This document shows positions 15,792-24,536 of a DNA stretch of 64,000 nt, piece by piece (positions within the stretch are counted from its first letter, which is position 1; every line of letters begins with the position of its first letter). Source of the DNA: Patescibacteria group bacterium (GTDB lineage: Bacteria > Patescibacteriota > Gracilibacteria > Peribacterales > Peribacteraceae); NCBI GenBank assembly GCA_018814875.1, contig JAHIYH010000036.1, forward strand, positions 1 through 64,000, written 5' to 3'. Below the pieces are notes generated by a model, which saw only the letters and a program-made list of their open reading frames with translations, ran no database searches and was not told the origin of the DNA. A program made the translations under genes and the position numbers.

Positions 15792-17657
15792 TTATACCTC
15801 CACAATCAATGGAACAACCATCGGTTTCCTATTCAACTTCCGATCAAAGTATCTAAATAGTGCACCGTTTACTGCGCGCTTTAGTTCTTTAATATCTTTG
15901 TCGCCACGATTTAGTGCTTCGTTATACGCCTTCTTTGCAAGCTGTACGGCTTCCTTTGTAATCTCAGTTTGTTCAGATCCATAGATCAGTCCGCGTGAGA
16001 TAATGTCGGGATCGCCGACAAGTCTTTTGCTGTCTGCATAAGCACGAAGCGAAATAATTATCATGCCATTTGTGCTCATGATTTTCCTATCATCCATTAT
16101 GCGTTGACCTTCACCTGCGCTGCCGTATCCGTCAATAATGACATCTTGCAACGTGAGCTTTTGTTTACTGCGTCTGGCATTTCCCTTCGCATCGAACTCA
16201 AGTATCTCACCATTGGTGAGCTGATGAATTCGGTTATCTGGATATCCCATTTGTTTTGCGAGAGCTGCATGTGCTGCGCGCATGTAAGGTTCGCCGTGTT
16301 CAGGGATAATGTGTTTTGCACGGACTAGACGATGCATCAAAAGCAAGTCGCCTTGATGTCCGTGTCCTGTTGTGTGCAGAGCAAGCTCTGCATTTGTTTT
16401 TACGTAGGCACCCTGAAGGTGGAGATTATTTATTACATTAGAGATTGCTCGCTGATTTCCAACAATAGGATTAGAGCTTAGGATTACAGTGTCCCCCTTC
16501 TTCACACTAATGTGCCGATGAGTTCCCAGCCCGATACGGGCAAGGCCTGCCATCGATTCACCTTGGCTACCTGTTGTTACAATAATAACTTCCTTATCCG
16601 GTAGCTTATCCATCGCAGGACTCGCTTTGCGAATCAGTCCACGAGGAGCTTTTAAATAACCCAAGTTTTGTGCAATTTCTGTATTGGTTTCCATGCTACG
16701 CCCAGAGATAAACACCTTGCGATTGAATTTTTGCGCATGGTCTACAACTTGCTGAATACGATTCAGCAGCGAGCTAAAAGTGGAAATGATCACGCGTCCC
16801 TTCGCATCGCGAATGAGGCCATATAGTGTTTGCGAAATCTCCACTTCACTTTTACTGAACCCGGGCTTTGTAGCATTTGTAGAGTCCGCAATAATTGCGA
16901 GAACTCCATCCTTATGCTGTGCGAGTCTTTGAAAGTCTGCAGGGTCTTCTGTAGTTGGAGTCAAATCAAACTTAAAGTCTCCTGTGTGCAGAATAGTTCC
17001 GTAAGGAGTATGTACAGCAATTGCTGCAGCATCTGGGATGCTATGTGTTACTTTAATAAACTCTACTTCCACTTTCCCAAGCCGAATTCGCTGACCATAA
17101 GTCGCAACATTAAGATTTGCTTTTGCTGTGAGCTTCTCTTCATCAAGGCGCTTTTTTACAAAGGCCATTGTGAGCTTCGTCCCGTAACAGGGAGGAAAAT
17201 GAAGTTTTGGAAGCAAGTGTTGTACTGCTCCGATATGGTCTAAGTGACCATGGGTAAAGAGAATACCTTTAATTCGTTTTTCTTTTCCTCGCAGACACGA
17301 AATGTCTGGGAGCAAGTAGTCGATTCCGAGCATTCCATCTTCTGGGAATTGTAATCCCAAATCAATCAGGTAAATGTCCTGATCAACTTCTATAACAAAG
17401 CAGTTTCGACCAATCTGTTCAAACCCTCCAAGAGGATAAATCCTCAGAGGAAAACCTCCGCCTTGTGGCCTTGGTTGATTTTGTGCTTGCGGCTGCCTTC
17501 GCACCTGATTATTTCCACCTCGAATATGGTTGGTATTTTGAGGCTTACCAGAAGAACGATTCTGAGGTTGCCTCTGCTCCGCGGGCTTTTGCGACGATGT
17601 GTTTCCTTGTCCTTTTTTGGCTCCTTCGTCATTGAGCCACTTCTTCACCGATTTCAT
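15792..17657 (-). CDS. rnj: ribonuclease J
   Basis: 621 residues from ATG 17657 (MKSVKKWLNDEGAKK); the in-frame upstream extension looks non-coding. A Gln/Asn/Pro-rich disordered N-terminus of about 80 residues precedes the metallo-beta-lactamase domain with FTHGHLDHIGA (HxHxDH), then the beta-CASP domain (STFSSLLNRIQQVVDHA, SGRSMETN, HTTGHGHQGD, IPEHGEP) and a C-terminal RNase J domain. It is a 5'-3' exo/endoribonuclease for mRNA turnover and RNA maturation. The stop is about 90 bp from the right array of the four-helix-bundle element. Confidence 0.93.
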   Translation of the reverse strand: MKSVKKWLNDEGAKKGQGNTSSQKPAEQRQPQNRSSGKPQNTNHIRGGNNQVRRQPQAQNQPRPQGGGFPLRIYPLGGFEQIGRNCFVIEVDQDIYLIDLGLQFPEDGMLGIDYLLPDISCLRGKEKRIKGILFTHGHLDHIGAVQHLLPKLHFPPCYGTKLTMAFVKKRLDEEKLTAKANLNVATYGQRIRLGKVEVEFIKVTHSIPDAAAIAVHTPYGTILHTGDFKFDLTPTTEDPADFQRLAQHKDGVLAIIADSTNATKPGFSKSEVEISQTLYGLIRDAKGRVIISTFSSLLNRIQQVVDHAQKFNRKVFISGRSMETNTEIAQNLGYLKAPRGLIRKASPAMDKLPDKEVIIVTTGSQGESMAGLARIGLGTHRHISVKKGDTVILSSNPIVGNQRAISNVINNLHLQGAYVKTNAELALHTTGHGHQGDLLLMHRLVRAKHIIPEHGEPYMRAAHAALAKQMGYPDNRIHQLTNGEILEFDAKGNARRSKQKLTLQDVIIDGYGSAGEGQRIMDDRKIMSTNGMIIISLRAYADSKRLVGDPDIISRGLIYGSEQTEITKEAVQLAKKAYNEALNRGDKDIKELKRAVNGALFRYFDRKLNRKPMVVPLIVEV

Positions 17658-17917
17658 ACGTTTCTTTGTAAATAAATTAATTAAAACTGACCTTAGTTTA
17701 TAGGAGAGGGAACGGATATGCAAGCAGAATGTGTTAGCGGTATCGAGATTTTGGCTTAAGATAAACAAAAAATATCTAAGAAAAAATGTATTGATCAGAA
17801 TTATCTCTGAAAATCTTCCCCTGTATCGCCAGTCCATTCTTCGTCCCAAGCATCTGGCGGTCCTCCAGATTCTTCAACGAGATCATCAGTTATGCTTTGG
17901 GGGTATTATTATAGTGT

Positions 17918-17938
17918 TCAATGAACACCTAATTAGTG
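17918..17938 (-). promoter_or_regulatory. -10 box with adjacent operator-like palindrome
   Basis: On the minus strand TATAAT (17918-17923) directly abuts a perfect 15-bp palindrome, GTGTTCATTGAACAC (17924-17938), in the -10/-35 spacer. A repressor dimer bound there would block the promoter reading toward rnj, and it also lies about 60 bp before the gene at 17995. The rest of 17658-17994 shows only a short acidic minus-strand frame (DDLVEESGGPPDAWDEEW) without a clear start. Confidence 0.45.
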
Positions 17939-17994
17939 CATAACAGCAGAAAATCTTGCTCTTGCCCCTTCCTCACTGTAGCCTTTTCACCTGT

Positions 17995-19950
17995 ATGGGC
18001 ATATCAGTCCAAACGGGGCACACGAAAACTGCCAGCGGGCTTACGCTGGTTTCAAAAAGCTATAAGTCAAATCAGAAAGAACAGGTGATATTACTTTTGC
18101 ATATTAGTGCCTCTGCGCAGGAAGCAAAGACCCTAGAGAAGGAATGCGAAATGATTATTCAACATTCTTTATTAGAGACAGAGGGTGGTGCGAGCGAACG
18201 TTTGGACGGTACACTCAAAGAAATTAACGGGCTTCTTAAGGGGCTCATCATTTCCAAAACGATTGATGATATTCATGCAATAATTGCTATTGCTGGTAAT
18301 GATGATTCGTTCCATGTTTCACATGCAGGTCGTGCGGAGGCATATGTTATTCGTGGTGGGCAAACAAGCCAGATAACGGAATACTCAAGAGGAAAAGCGA
18401 CTCCGGCATTTGTGCACATTGCGAGTGGCCCTATAGAACCACGGGATGTACTCGTCTTGAGTTCGCAGAGACTTCTTAGAGCTCTCACTCCGGCGCAACT
18501 TGCCAAACATGCACAGCGTGGAGATCAACTTATTGATGAGATCAGTATGGGATTGGAAGCAGAGAAGGAGAAGGCAGCGCTTGCAGTTATTCGTGTAGAT
18601 GGTCGTGGTGTAACTGCACAAAAAAAAGTAAAATCTCTAATACCACGTTCCCAGCGTAGAAAGAAATTTAGTGGACGGATTCCTATGCCGGATCTTTCGA
18701 GAGTTACGGGGCTGTTTACATCAGGATTTGGAAAAGGATTATCGGCGGTGTCTTCTTCCAGATGGGTCACAAAAGCCAAGAGTATTCCCGGCACACTTAT
18801 TTCTGACTTGCGGAATCCTAAAAGGAAGAAGAAGGCGCACCTCTTGATCATCGCGAGCTTTGTAACATTGTTCCTTGTGATCTGGGCGATTGGAAATCTG
18901 ACAACTACCACACAACGCAGTCAGAATCGCGCAGAGCTCGAGTTACTTGTTCAGCAGATAGATGAAGATATTCGCACGGCAGAGAATCGGTATCTAACAG
19001 GTGATGTGGATGCTGCAAACGCAATTCTTGAACGAGCGAGAGATCGCACAATGCAGGTGATGGACAATGAGAGCGGGCTCTTCCGTATAGAGGCATTGGA
19101 TCTCCTAGACCGTATTCGTCTGAAGAATGAAGAGATCAATAACATCATTCGCCAGTCACCGCGTGTGGCAGTAAATCTTGCTGCGAAGAATCAGAACATA
19201 GAAGCCATCGGTATGATTGGATTGTCTGATGGTGAGCTGGTTGTTTACGATCGTCAGGATCTCTACCGTGTCATTCTTAATGCAGTTGATGAACCAGATC
19301 GTCTTGTAGAAGAAGATCTGATTATAGATGGTTCGAATTTTGAACGAATGCAAACGCTACTATTCCAAACCTCGGGCAATAGCATTATCGAAATTATCTC
19401 GGGTCAGGCGACGTCTATGAAAACAGAAGATCCTGCAGGCTGGATTTCGGGTAAAGCAGTGACAACGTATTTGCGATTCCTCTACGTACTCTCCCCCGAG
19501 AATAATAAGATTTATAAGTATGAGCGTTTGAGTAATCGGTATGGCGCTCCTGCTGAATACAATGTGAACGGGGAACTTGCAGGCGGAATAGATATCACTA
19601 TTGATGGCAATGTATATGTTCTAAAAGAAGGAGGGGAAATCGTAAAGCTATTCCGCGGAGAAGTGCGTCCATTTACCATTCGCCATCTTCCAGAAGGCGG
19701 GCTAGAGAATGTATCTAAGATATTCAAAGCACCGGAGGATGGTAACTTCTATCTACTTGATCCTGTTGGCTCTCGTGTGATTGTGGCAACAGACGGAGGA
19801 GGCACGGGTGAGTCGGCTTATGTTCGACAGTATATTCTGGAAGGCGAACAAATTGGGGATTTGGTAGATCTTTATGTTGATCCGGATCAGTTGAGATTGT
19901 ATGTGTTGGATGAGAAGAGGGTGTATGTTGTTGATCTCGTTACTCGCTAG
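17995..19950 (+). CDS. membrane protein: PP2C-like N-domain, TM, beta-propeller
   Basis: 651 residues from ATG 17995 (MGISVQTGHTKTASGLTLVS). Residues 1-210 look like a PPM/PP2C-type phosphatase fold (VSHAGRAEAYVIRGGQTSQI; DVLVLSSQRL) but I cannot see the metal-binding aspartates, so it may be inactive. A single TM helix (HLLIIASFVTLFLVIWAIGN) lies near residue 290, a coiled coil (residues 310-390) follows, and then a C-terminal six-blade-like propeller with NHL-type strands (IDITIDGNVYVLKEGGEIVK). The layout suggests a cytoplasmic regulatory domain linked to an outside propeller. The function is unknown. Confidence 0.6.
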   Translation: MGISVQTGHTKTASGLTLVSKSYKSNQKEQVILLLHISASAQEAKTLEKECEMIIQHSLLETEGGASERLDGTLKEINGLLKGLIISKTIDDIHAIIAIAGNDDSFHVSHAGRAEAYVIRGGQTSQITEYSRGKATPAFVHIASGPIEPRDVLVLSSQRLLRALTPAQLAKHAQRGDQLIDEISMGLEAEKEKAALAVIRVDGRGVTAQKKVKSLIPRSQRRKKFSGRIPMPDLSRVTGLFTSGFGKGLSAVSSSRWVTKAKSIPGTLISDLRNPKRKKKAHLLIIASFVTLFLVIWAIGNLTTTTQRSQNRAELELLVQQIDEDIRTAENRYLTGDVDAANAILERARDRTMQVMDNESGLFRIEALDLLDRIRLKNEEINNIIRQSPRVAVNLAAKNQNIEAIGMIGLSDGELVVYDRQDLYRVILNAVDEPDRLVEEDLIIDGSNFERMQTLLFQTSGNSIIEIISGQATSMKTEDPAGWISGKAVTTYLRFLYVLSPENNKIYKYERLSNRYGAPAEYNVNGELAGGIDITIDGNVYVLKEGGEIVKLFRGEVRPFTIRHLPEGGLENVSKIFKAPEDGNFYLLDPVGSRVIVATDGGGTGESAYVRQYILEGEQIGDLVDLYVDPDQLRLYVLDEKRVYVVDLVTR

Positions 19951-19982
19951 GTTAGGGAGTTTGTGATTGTGCAGAGGGCTTG

Positions 19983-20030
19983 CGGCTTATTGGCTATTGG
20001 CCAAAAGCTAATAGCCAACTTGCCTTAAGC
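19983..20030. repeat. short inverted repeat after the propeller gene
   Basis: TTATTGGCTATTGGCCAAAA and GCTAATAGCCAA form complementary arms just after the stop at 19950. It may act as a terminator or be a remnant of the inverted arrays. Confidence 0.45.
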
Positions 20031-20059
20031 CCCCTGATGCGAGTATTACTGGTACTACC

Positions 20060-20476
20060 ATGCGAGTCTTAGTATTCGGAACATTCGATAATCTCCACCT
20101 AGGTCATAAATATCTCCTTAACGAAGCGCAGCAGCGTGGAGATCTTTGGATTGTGGTAGGGCTCGACGAAACAGTGAAGCGTTTAAAAGGATTTTATCCT
20201 GTTCAAAGTCAGAACGAACGCAAACAGGCAGTAGAAAAATCTTTTCCACAAACGCATGTTCTTCTTGGCGATAGCGAAGATTATTTTCAGCCTATCAAGA
20301 ATATCAGGCCAGGATTGATTCTTCTTGGATATGATCAGAAACTTCCCCCCGGAGTCACATCCGACAATTTCCCCTGTGCAGTAGAACGTCTAAAGGCCTA
20401 TAAACCAGATGTGCACAAGAGTAGTAGAAACAGGCAAAAACAAGTCGCACAAAAAATTGACATATTAGGAAATTAA
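20060..20476 (+). CDS. cytidylyltransferase-fold nucleotidyltransferase (FAD synthase-like)
   Basis: 138 residues with the HIGH-type motif GTFDNLHLGHKYLLNEA at the N-terminus, VVGLDETVKRLKG, and the partner motif KSSRNRQ close to the end, the layout of TagD/RibL-like enzymes. It would transfer AMP or CMP to a phosphorylated substrate such as FMN or glycerol-3-phosphate; the substrate cannot be decided. The gene downstream starts 14 bp later. Confidence 0.8.
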   Translation: MRVLVFGTFDNLHLGHKYLLNEAQQRGDLWIVVGLDETVKRLKGFYPVQSQNERKQAVEKSFPQTHVLLGDSEDYFQPIKNIRPGLILLGYDQKLPPGVTSDNFPCAVERLKAYKPDVHKSSRNRQKQVAQKIDILGN

Positions 20477-20490
20477 GCCATCATGACTTT

Positions 20491-20943
20491 ATGAATAAAA
20501 TAGTTAATAGACCCATTGATTTACGAATCTCTCAGTATCTTGATGAGAATTTTAAGAATTCAGATCCAGATTCAGATTTAGGCCCAGATCCAGATTCAGA
20601 CGGCACCGTTATTGTAGAGGGAGGAGAAGGATTCATTAGCTATTTGTTTCAGGCATCGGATGGGAAACTGAATATAAGTCATTATTTTGATCTTTTGGGA
20701 TCTGATACACCCGAGGAAGTAATTGCCATTATGAAACAGGCAATCGTTTTTCGAGGGAAGATAGAGGCATTTGGATTTGATGTGCAAACCGTACAAGAGT
20801 GTGAATCTATGGCAGTAATGGGCGAAAAAGAAGTGGTATTTGAAGATTTAGAAAAATTGATAGCACAGTTAAGAGAAAGATGGTCATCTATTGTAAGCGA
20901 GGCAAAGGAACAGTGTCTTTGCATGGAGGAGCCGGAGAATTAA
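20491..20943 (+). CDS. hypothetical protein with DPDSD repeat
   Basis: 150 residues, no family recognised. Residues 22-37 (NSDPDSDLGPDPDSD) come from a short tandem repeat of GATCCAGATTCA type (20560-20600), like the low-complexity arrays seen between genes but kept in frame. The rest looks globular, with a helix-rich C-terminus (VVFEDLEKLIAQLRERWSSI). It follows the nucleotidyltransferase closely and is probably co-transcribed. Confidence 0.5.
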   Translation: MNKIVNRPIDLRISQYLDENFKNSDPDSDLGPDPDSDGTVIVEGGEGFISYLFQASDGKLNISHYFDLLGSDTPEEVIAIMKQAIVFRGKIEAFGFDVQTVQECESMAVMGEKEVVFEDLEKLIAQLRERWSSIVSEAKEQCLCMEEPEN

Positions 20944-21029
20944 GGCTCTGATTGCTATTGAGCGAATTTAAGACCTTTAAAAAAGAGGTCAATTCTGCTA
21001 TACTAATACGAAACATTGACATCAATCTT

Positions 21030-21596
21030 ATGAAAAACTTCCTTCGTTCATCTTTCTTCAAGCAACTTGCTGGTGCTGCCATAGGTGCAACATTGGCGTA
21101 CGGACTTTATCTCGGATACCAAGAGACAGCTCCTCGTCTTGGTGCATACATTGATGTATTCTGGGACGATACGCAGACAGGTGCGCGTTTTGCCACTAAG
21201 GAACCAGATGAATTTGATAGACAGGAGGAGCGTCAAGTTTCACGAAACAAAGAAATCAGAGATCGTTTTGCAGCCCCAACAGATCAGCCCGGGCTCAATG
21301 TACAACCCAGTGTATTTGATGATATAGCAGAGCGTGCAAAACAGTTCGAAGAACAGCTTACCGAGGAAGACATTGCCAATCTTGTTGTAGAGCAGGAAGT
21401 ATTGCCTGTCGAAGTAGATGTAGTCCCCCCTGTGCCAGACCCCAATGTGCAATGGGAACAGGAGTGGGAGCAGATGAATCGTGAAACAGTCGAGAGTGGT
21501 GAGGACTTACCAGACTCCGGAGTAGGTATATGGTTGGCAGTGGTTGCCGCTTTGGGCGGTGCAGCTGTATTAAGGAAGAAGAAGGCTGTCGCGTAA
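21030..21596 (+). CDS. surface protein with LPDSG sorting signal
   Basis: 188 residues from ATG 21030 (MKNFLRSSFFKQLAGAAIGA); a -10-like TATACT at 20999-21004 lies just upstream. An N-terminal hydrophobic segment is followed by an acidic, Gln/Glu-rich region. The C-terminus is EDLPDSGVGIWLAVVAALGG then AAVLRKKK: an LPxTG-like pentapeptide, a TM helix and a positive tail, the classic sortase signal with Ser for Thr. No sortase is encoded in this window. Function unknown. Confidence 0.65.
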   Translation: MKNFLRSSFFKQLAGAAIGATLAYGLYLGYQETAPRLGAYIDVFWDDTQTGARFATKEPDEFDRQEERQVSRNKEIRDRFAAPTDQPGLNVQPSVFDDIAERAKQFEEQLTEEDIANLVVEQEVLPVEVDVVPPVPDPNVQWEQEWEQMNRETVESGEDLPDSGVGIWLAVVAALGGAAVLRKKKAVA

Positions 21597-21748
21597 GGCA
21601 GTATGATTTTTCTTGGAGGCTTGCTCGCTTGTTAGTGCGCCTAACCTATTGGTCATATAGTCTGCTTGTTTGTTTTACAATGCACAAACAAAAGCGAACC
21701 AGCGAACCAGCGAGCAAGCACGAGTAGTTTCATGCTAAAATCCATCCG

Positions 21749-22495
21749 ATGCAACTCACCGATCCACTAGTAATCTTCTTTTTTGTACTCGGGCTAACAT
21801 TTGGAAGCTTTGGGAATGTTTTAATTCTCCGTCTGCCTAAAGGTAAAAAAATTGTTGGGCGATCTCAGTGTCCCAAATGTAAGAATCAGATTTCAACAAT
21901 CGATTTGATTCCGGTCATAAGTTATATACTTCTCCGTGGGCAGTGCAGGTTCTGTAAAAAGAAAATCTCGATTCAGTATCCTATTGTTGAATTTGTTACG
22001 GGTGTTCTTTTTGTGATTGCAGTTATGCAGACTCCAGAAAGTTCACTAGCGGCCTTGTTACTTGCCGGGCTTTTGTGGCTTCTGTTTCTGATGGCGTTTA
22101 TTGATGCACAGATTCAGGGAATTCCGGATCTTCTTAATATCCCATTCGTACTACTCGCACTCATCTTCGCGTGGTTTACTGGCACATTTACTATTCTGGC
22201 ACCCGTTACAGTTGCAGGGCTCTTTTTAGTACAGTGGTTGGTGAGTTCTGGTGCATGGGTAGGAAGTGGCGACATCATCTTGGCTGCCGGTATAGGGTTG
22301 ATGATGGGAGACTGGGAACGTGCTTTAGTTGCTATCGTTGCAGCCTATATTGTGGGAGCACTAGTTGCTCTGGTCGGTCTTCTTACAGGACAAATATCAC
22401 GCAAAGATCACATCGCCTTTGGGCCATTCTTAGCAATTGGAGCTTTGATAACAATTCTCTGGGGAGAACAACTACTAGGTTTGTTTTTCTTTTAA
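21749..22495 (+). CDS. pilD: type IV prepilin peptidase/methylase
   Basis: 248 residues, polytopic membrane protein. The zinc-binding loop with two CxxC pairs (CPKCKNQ near residue 41, CRFCKKK near 69), the first catalytic Asp region (LMAFIDAQIQGIPD) and the second in GSGDIILAAG fit the GxGD aspartyl protease family. It cleaves prepilin leaders on the cytoplasmic face and N-methylates the new N-terminus. The likely substrates are the prepilins at 38-45 kb. Confidence 0.92.
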   Translation: MQLTDPLVIFFFVLGLTFGSFGNVLILRLPKGKKIVGRSQCPKCKNQISTIDLIPVISYILLRGQCRFCKKKISIQYPIVEFVTGVLFVIAVMQTPESSLAALLLAGLLWLLFLMAFIDAQIQGIPDLLNIPFVLLALIFAWFTGTFTILAPVTVAGLFLVQWLVSSGAWVGSGDIILAAGIGLMMGDWERALVAIVAAYIVGALVALVGLLTGQISRKDHIAFGPFLAIGALITILWGEQLLGLFFF

Positions 22496-22535
22496 CAACA
22501 CAACCTAGCCCCTAGCCCCTAGAACCTAGCCACAC

Positions 22536-22657
22536 ACAAACAGGGCTCTTGCCCGAAATAAAAATGGACTAAAACCCTGATTTGCTAGTGCTGTTCTATT
22601 GCTATATTCATCAGGATTACCTGGTTCCACTCCTTGCGGAAGGAAAGCTAGAACAGC
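22536..22657 (-). ncRNA. candidate about 120-nt small RNA
   Basis: The minus strand between pilD and smpB has a promoter (22664-22691), then a foldable region. GCTGTTCTA pairs with TAGAACAGC and encloses two hairpins (CCTTCCGCAAGG and CAGGTAATCCTG). A later arm CAGGG..CCCTG holds GGGCAAGAGCCC, followed by TGTTTGTG as a weak terminator. It resembles no RNA class I can name; the size would suit a 4.5S-like RNA but the SRP tip consensus is missing. Confidence 0.4.
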
Positions 22658-22663
22658 CGCAAT

Positions 22664-22691
22664 ATAATACCTTAATAATATCATAAGTCAA
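22664..22691 (-). promoter_or_regulatory. promoter of the candidate small RNA
   Basis: -35 TTGACT (22686-22691), 16-nt spacer, -10 TATTAT (22664-22669). No protein gene lies in that direction before pilD, which runs the other way. Confidence 0.55.
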
Positions 22692-22761
22692 TGTTAGATT
22701 TCCGCTTTAATAAGCCAAGAATATAAGCCCTAAATGTGGTTTCTGAGTATAATTATACAAA

Positions 22762-22822
22762 TTTGGTCGGAAGGTCGGAAGGTCGAAAAGTCAAAAGGTC
22801 GAGAGGTCGAGAGGTCGGTAGT
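22762..22822 (+). repeat. GGTCG(A/G)A tandem array
   Basis: About six degenerate direct units (GGTCGGAAGGTCGGAAGGTC, then AGAGGTCGAGAGGTCGG) upstream of smpB. No inverted partner is seen nearby. A CCTAGCCCCTAG array also follows pilD (22502-22531). Confidence 0.6.
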
Positions 22823-22894
22823 CTGACATTATGACAAAATAGATAACCTCATTAGCAGTGGATCAACATCATCTCATGTACTATTCTCAATACT

Positions 22895-23335
22895 ATGAAA
22901 GTAGTAGCCAAGAATCGGCGCGCTAGGTACGATTATGAGATCACAGATACTGTCGAGGCCGGTATTATGCTCACTGGTCAGGAGGTGAAGTCTTGCCGTG
23001 CGAATCATGTGCATCTTGCAGGTGCGTATGTTTCATTTTTGGGAGGCAAAGCGACACTAAAGAGCATGAAAATTTCTCCTTACTCATACGCTTCCGGTTT
23101 GGAAGACTATGATCCGGGGCAGGATAGAAAGTTACTTCTCAAAAAAAAGGATATACAAAGATTGCAATCAGCTTTGAACGAAAAAGGCATCACTCTTATT
23201 CCGTTGGAAGTACATGCAGGAAAATATATAAAAGTTATTTTAGGTCTTGGAAAAGGTAAAAAGCGTCACGACAAAAGGCAGAGTATTAAAGAGCGTGATC
23301 AGGAGCGTAGGATCAAGCGAGGAGATGATATTTAA
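22895..23335 (+). CDS. smpB: SsrA-binding protein SmpB
   Basis: 146 residues, normal length. Family motifs: KNRRARYDYEI at the N-terminus, EAGIMLTGQEVKSCR, the conserved HLAGAYV, and a basic C-terminal tail (KGKKRHDKRQSIKERDQERR) that enters the ribosomal A site. It partners tmRNA in rescuing stalled ribosomes; I do not see ssrA in the window. Its stop overlaps by a few bases the stop of the convergent gene at 23332. Confidence 0.95.
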   Translation: MKVVAKNRRARYDYEITDTVEAGIMLTGQEVKSCRANHVHLAGAYVSFLGGKATLKSMKISPYSYASGLEDYDPGQDRKLLLKKKDIQRLQSALNEKGITLIPLEVHAGKYIKVILGLGKGKKRHDKRQSIKERDQERRIKRGDDI

Positions 23336-24462
23336 ATGTTATTACGGAAAGATCCACGGTTGTTTGTGCAGGCATCAGCAGCAAGAAAAGCTAGACCCAA
23401 TGTTGGGTAATCAGATAAGCAGAGCTTGTGTTTGATCATTGCTTTTTCCCATACAGAAAATATCTGGTAGATTTCCGCTATCTTTGAAGAGGCATCGCCA
23501 TTTGCTTCTAGTACTGTCAAAATTGTGGTTTGCTCAAGAACGAATCTTTTTTCTTCGAAGGCTGCGAGGTCAGAGATTACCTCTGGAGGAAAGTGCTTTT
23601 GCAATATTTCCGATACTGGCATATCCCAGTCTTCCATGTGAGCCCCTGTTTGTTCAGTCGCCTTTTTTGGAAGTGATTTTAACCACTGGTCTGCAATTAA
23701 TTCTATGCACTCATGCCTAGTCTCATTATCAAAGACAGGCTTCGCGTCAACAATTCTCTTTATGTCCCTTCTCAAATCAGTTGCGTAGTGAATCATCATT
23801 CCAGAATCTAGTTCCAAAAGGAAAGGATGAGTGGATCTAAGGATATCGGCAATACGTCCGTCGGGTCCTTTAATGTTTGTATTAGGACCAGCCAGCCAGC
23901 CAGCCAAATTTTTTTCAGGAACAGTAGGTTTTTTGCTCGTTACAAAACGAGCAATAGAACCACCTGATTGAGTGACATTCTCTCCACGGTATTTCCCCCA
24001 AAATGGATGTGCAGGTGTTTCTATTACGTATGAACCTTGTCTCTGTTGCATAACTTGTTGCAAATCTCGTCGAACAATAGTGAGCATTTGTTCTAGTGAA
24101 ATATTTCCTGTATGCAGCGCACATGCATGCTGAACTATTGCATGAGAAATATGTCGCATTAAAATTGTGGTATTGTTCATATTAATTTTTTTAAGAGCGG
24201 ATGTATCTTTCCGAAGCAGTTCAGGAATTGTCCGAAGTAAACTATTACGAACGTCATCAACAAAATCTTCGATTACAAATGGGGAGGAATCAATTTTCGG
24301 TCGTGTATGCCACTGGAGAATCCATGGATTGATATATTTGGTTTGTCGGTCCGCAACTTGCATTGCGGCAACTTGTTGATGTGGTCCATGATTACTAGCA
24401 TGGAGCAAATGTGCATCGTATTCGCTGTGCTTTTCTGGCAGAGGCGGCTTGATTTGTTCCAT
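23332..24462 (-). CDS. hypothetical protein, 376 residues
   Basis: No family recognised. The protein is soluble, with no signal peptide or TM segment, and looks mostly helical in the N- and C-terminal thirds (LEQMLTIVRRDLQQVMQQRQ; AAFEEKRFVLEQTTILTVLE). A His-rich N-terminus (HLLHASNHGPHQQ) is notable. It is convergent with smpB and divergent from recR (74-bp gap), so the intergenic stretch before recR may hold both promoters. Confidence 0.55.
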   Translation of the reverse strand: MEQIKPPLPEKHSEYDAHLLHASNHGPHQQVAAMQVADRQTKYINPWILQWHTRPKIDSSPFVIEDFVDDVRNSLLRTIPELLRKDTSALKKINMNNTTILMRHISHAIVQHACALHTGNISLEQMLTIVRRDLQQVMQQRQGSYVIETPAHPFWGKYRGENVTQSGGSIARFVTSKKPTVPEKNLAGWLAGPNTNIKGPDGRIADILRSTHPFLLELDSGMMIHYATDLRRDIKRIVDAKPVFDNETRHECIELIADQWLKSLPKKATEQTGAHMEDWDMPVSEILQKHFPPEVISDLAAFEEKRFVLEQTTILTVLEANGDASSKIAEIYQIFSVWEKAMIKHKLCLSDYPTLGLAFLAADACTNNRGSFRNNI

Positions 24463-24536
24463 GGAAAGAAGACCTTACTCATCTCTGCCACTATCTTCAA
24501 CTCAAAAGGTGCAGGTTCTGGTATCCTCTATTTCCC

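Noticed and set aside
22536-22657. 4.5S (SRP) RNA or hammerhead ribozyme
   Set aside because: CCTGATGAA occurs but no GAAA core partner follows; the SRP GGAAGCAGC tip is absent.
22496-22894. tmRNA next to smpB
   Set aside because: No tRNA-like ends and the space is too short for a standard ssrA.
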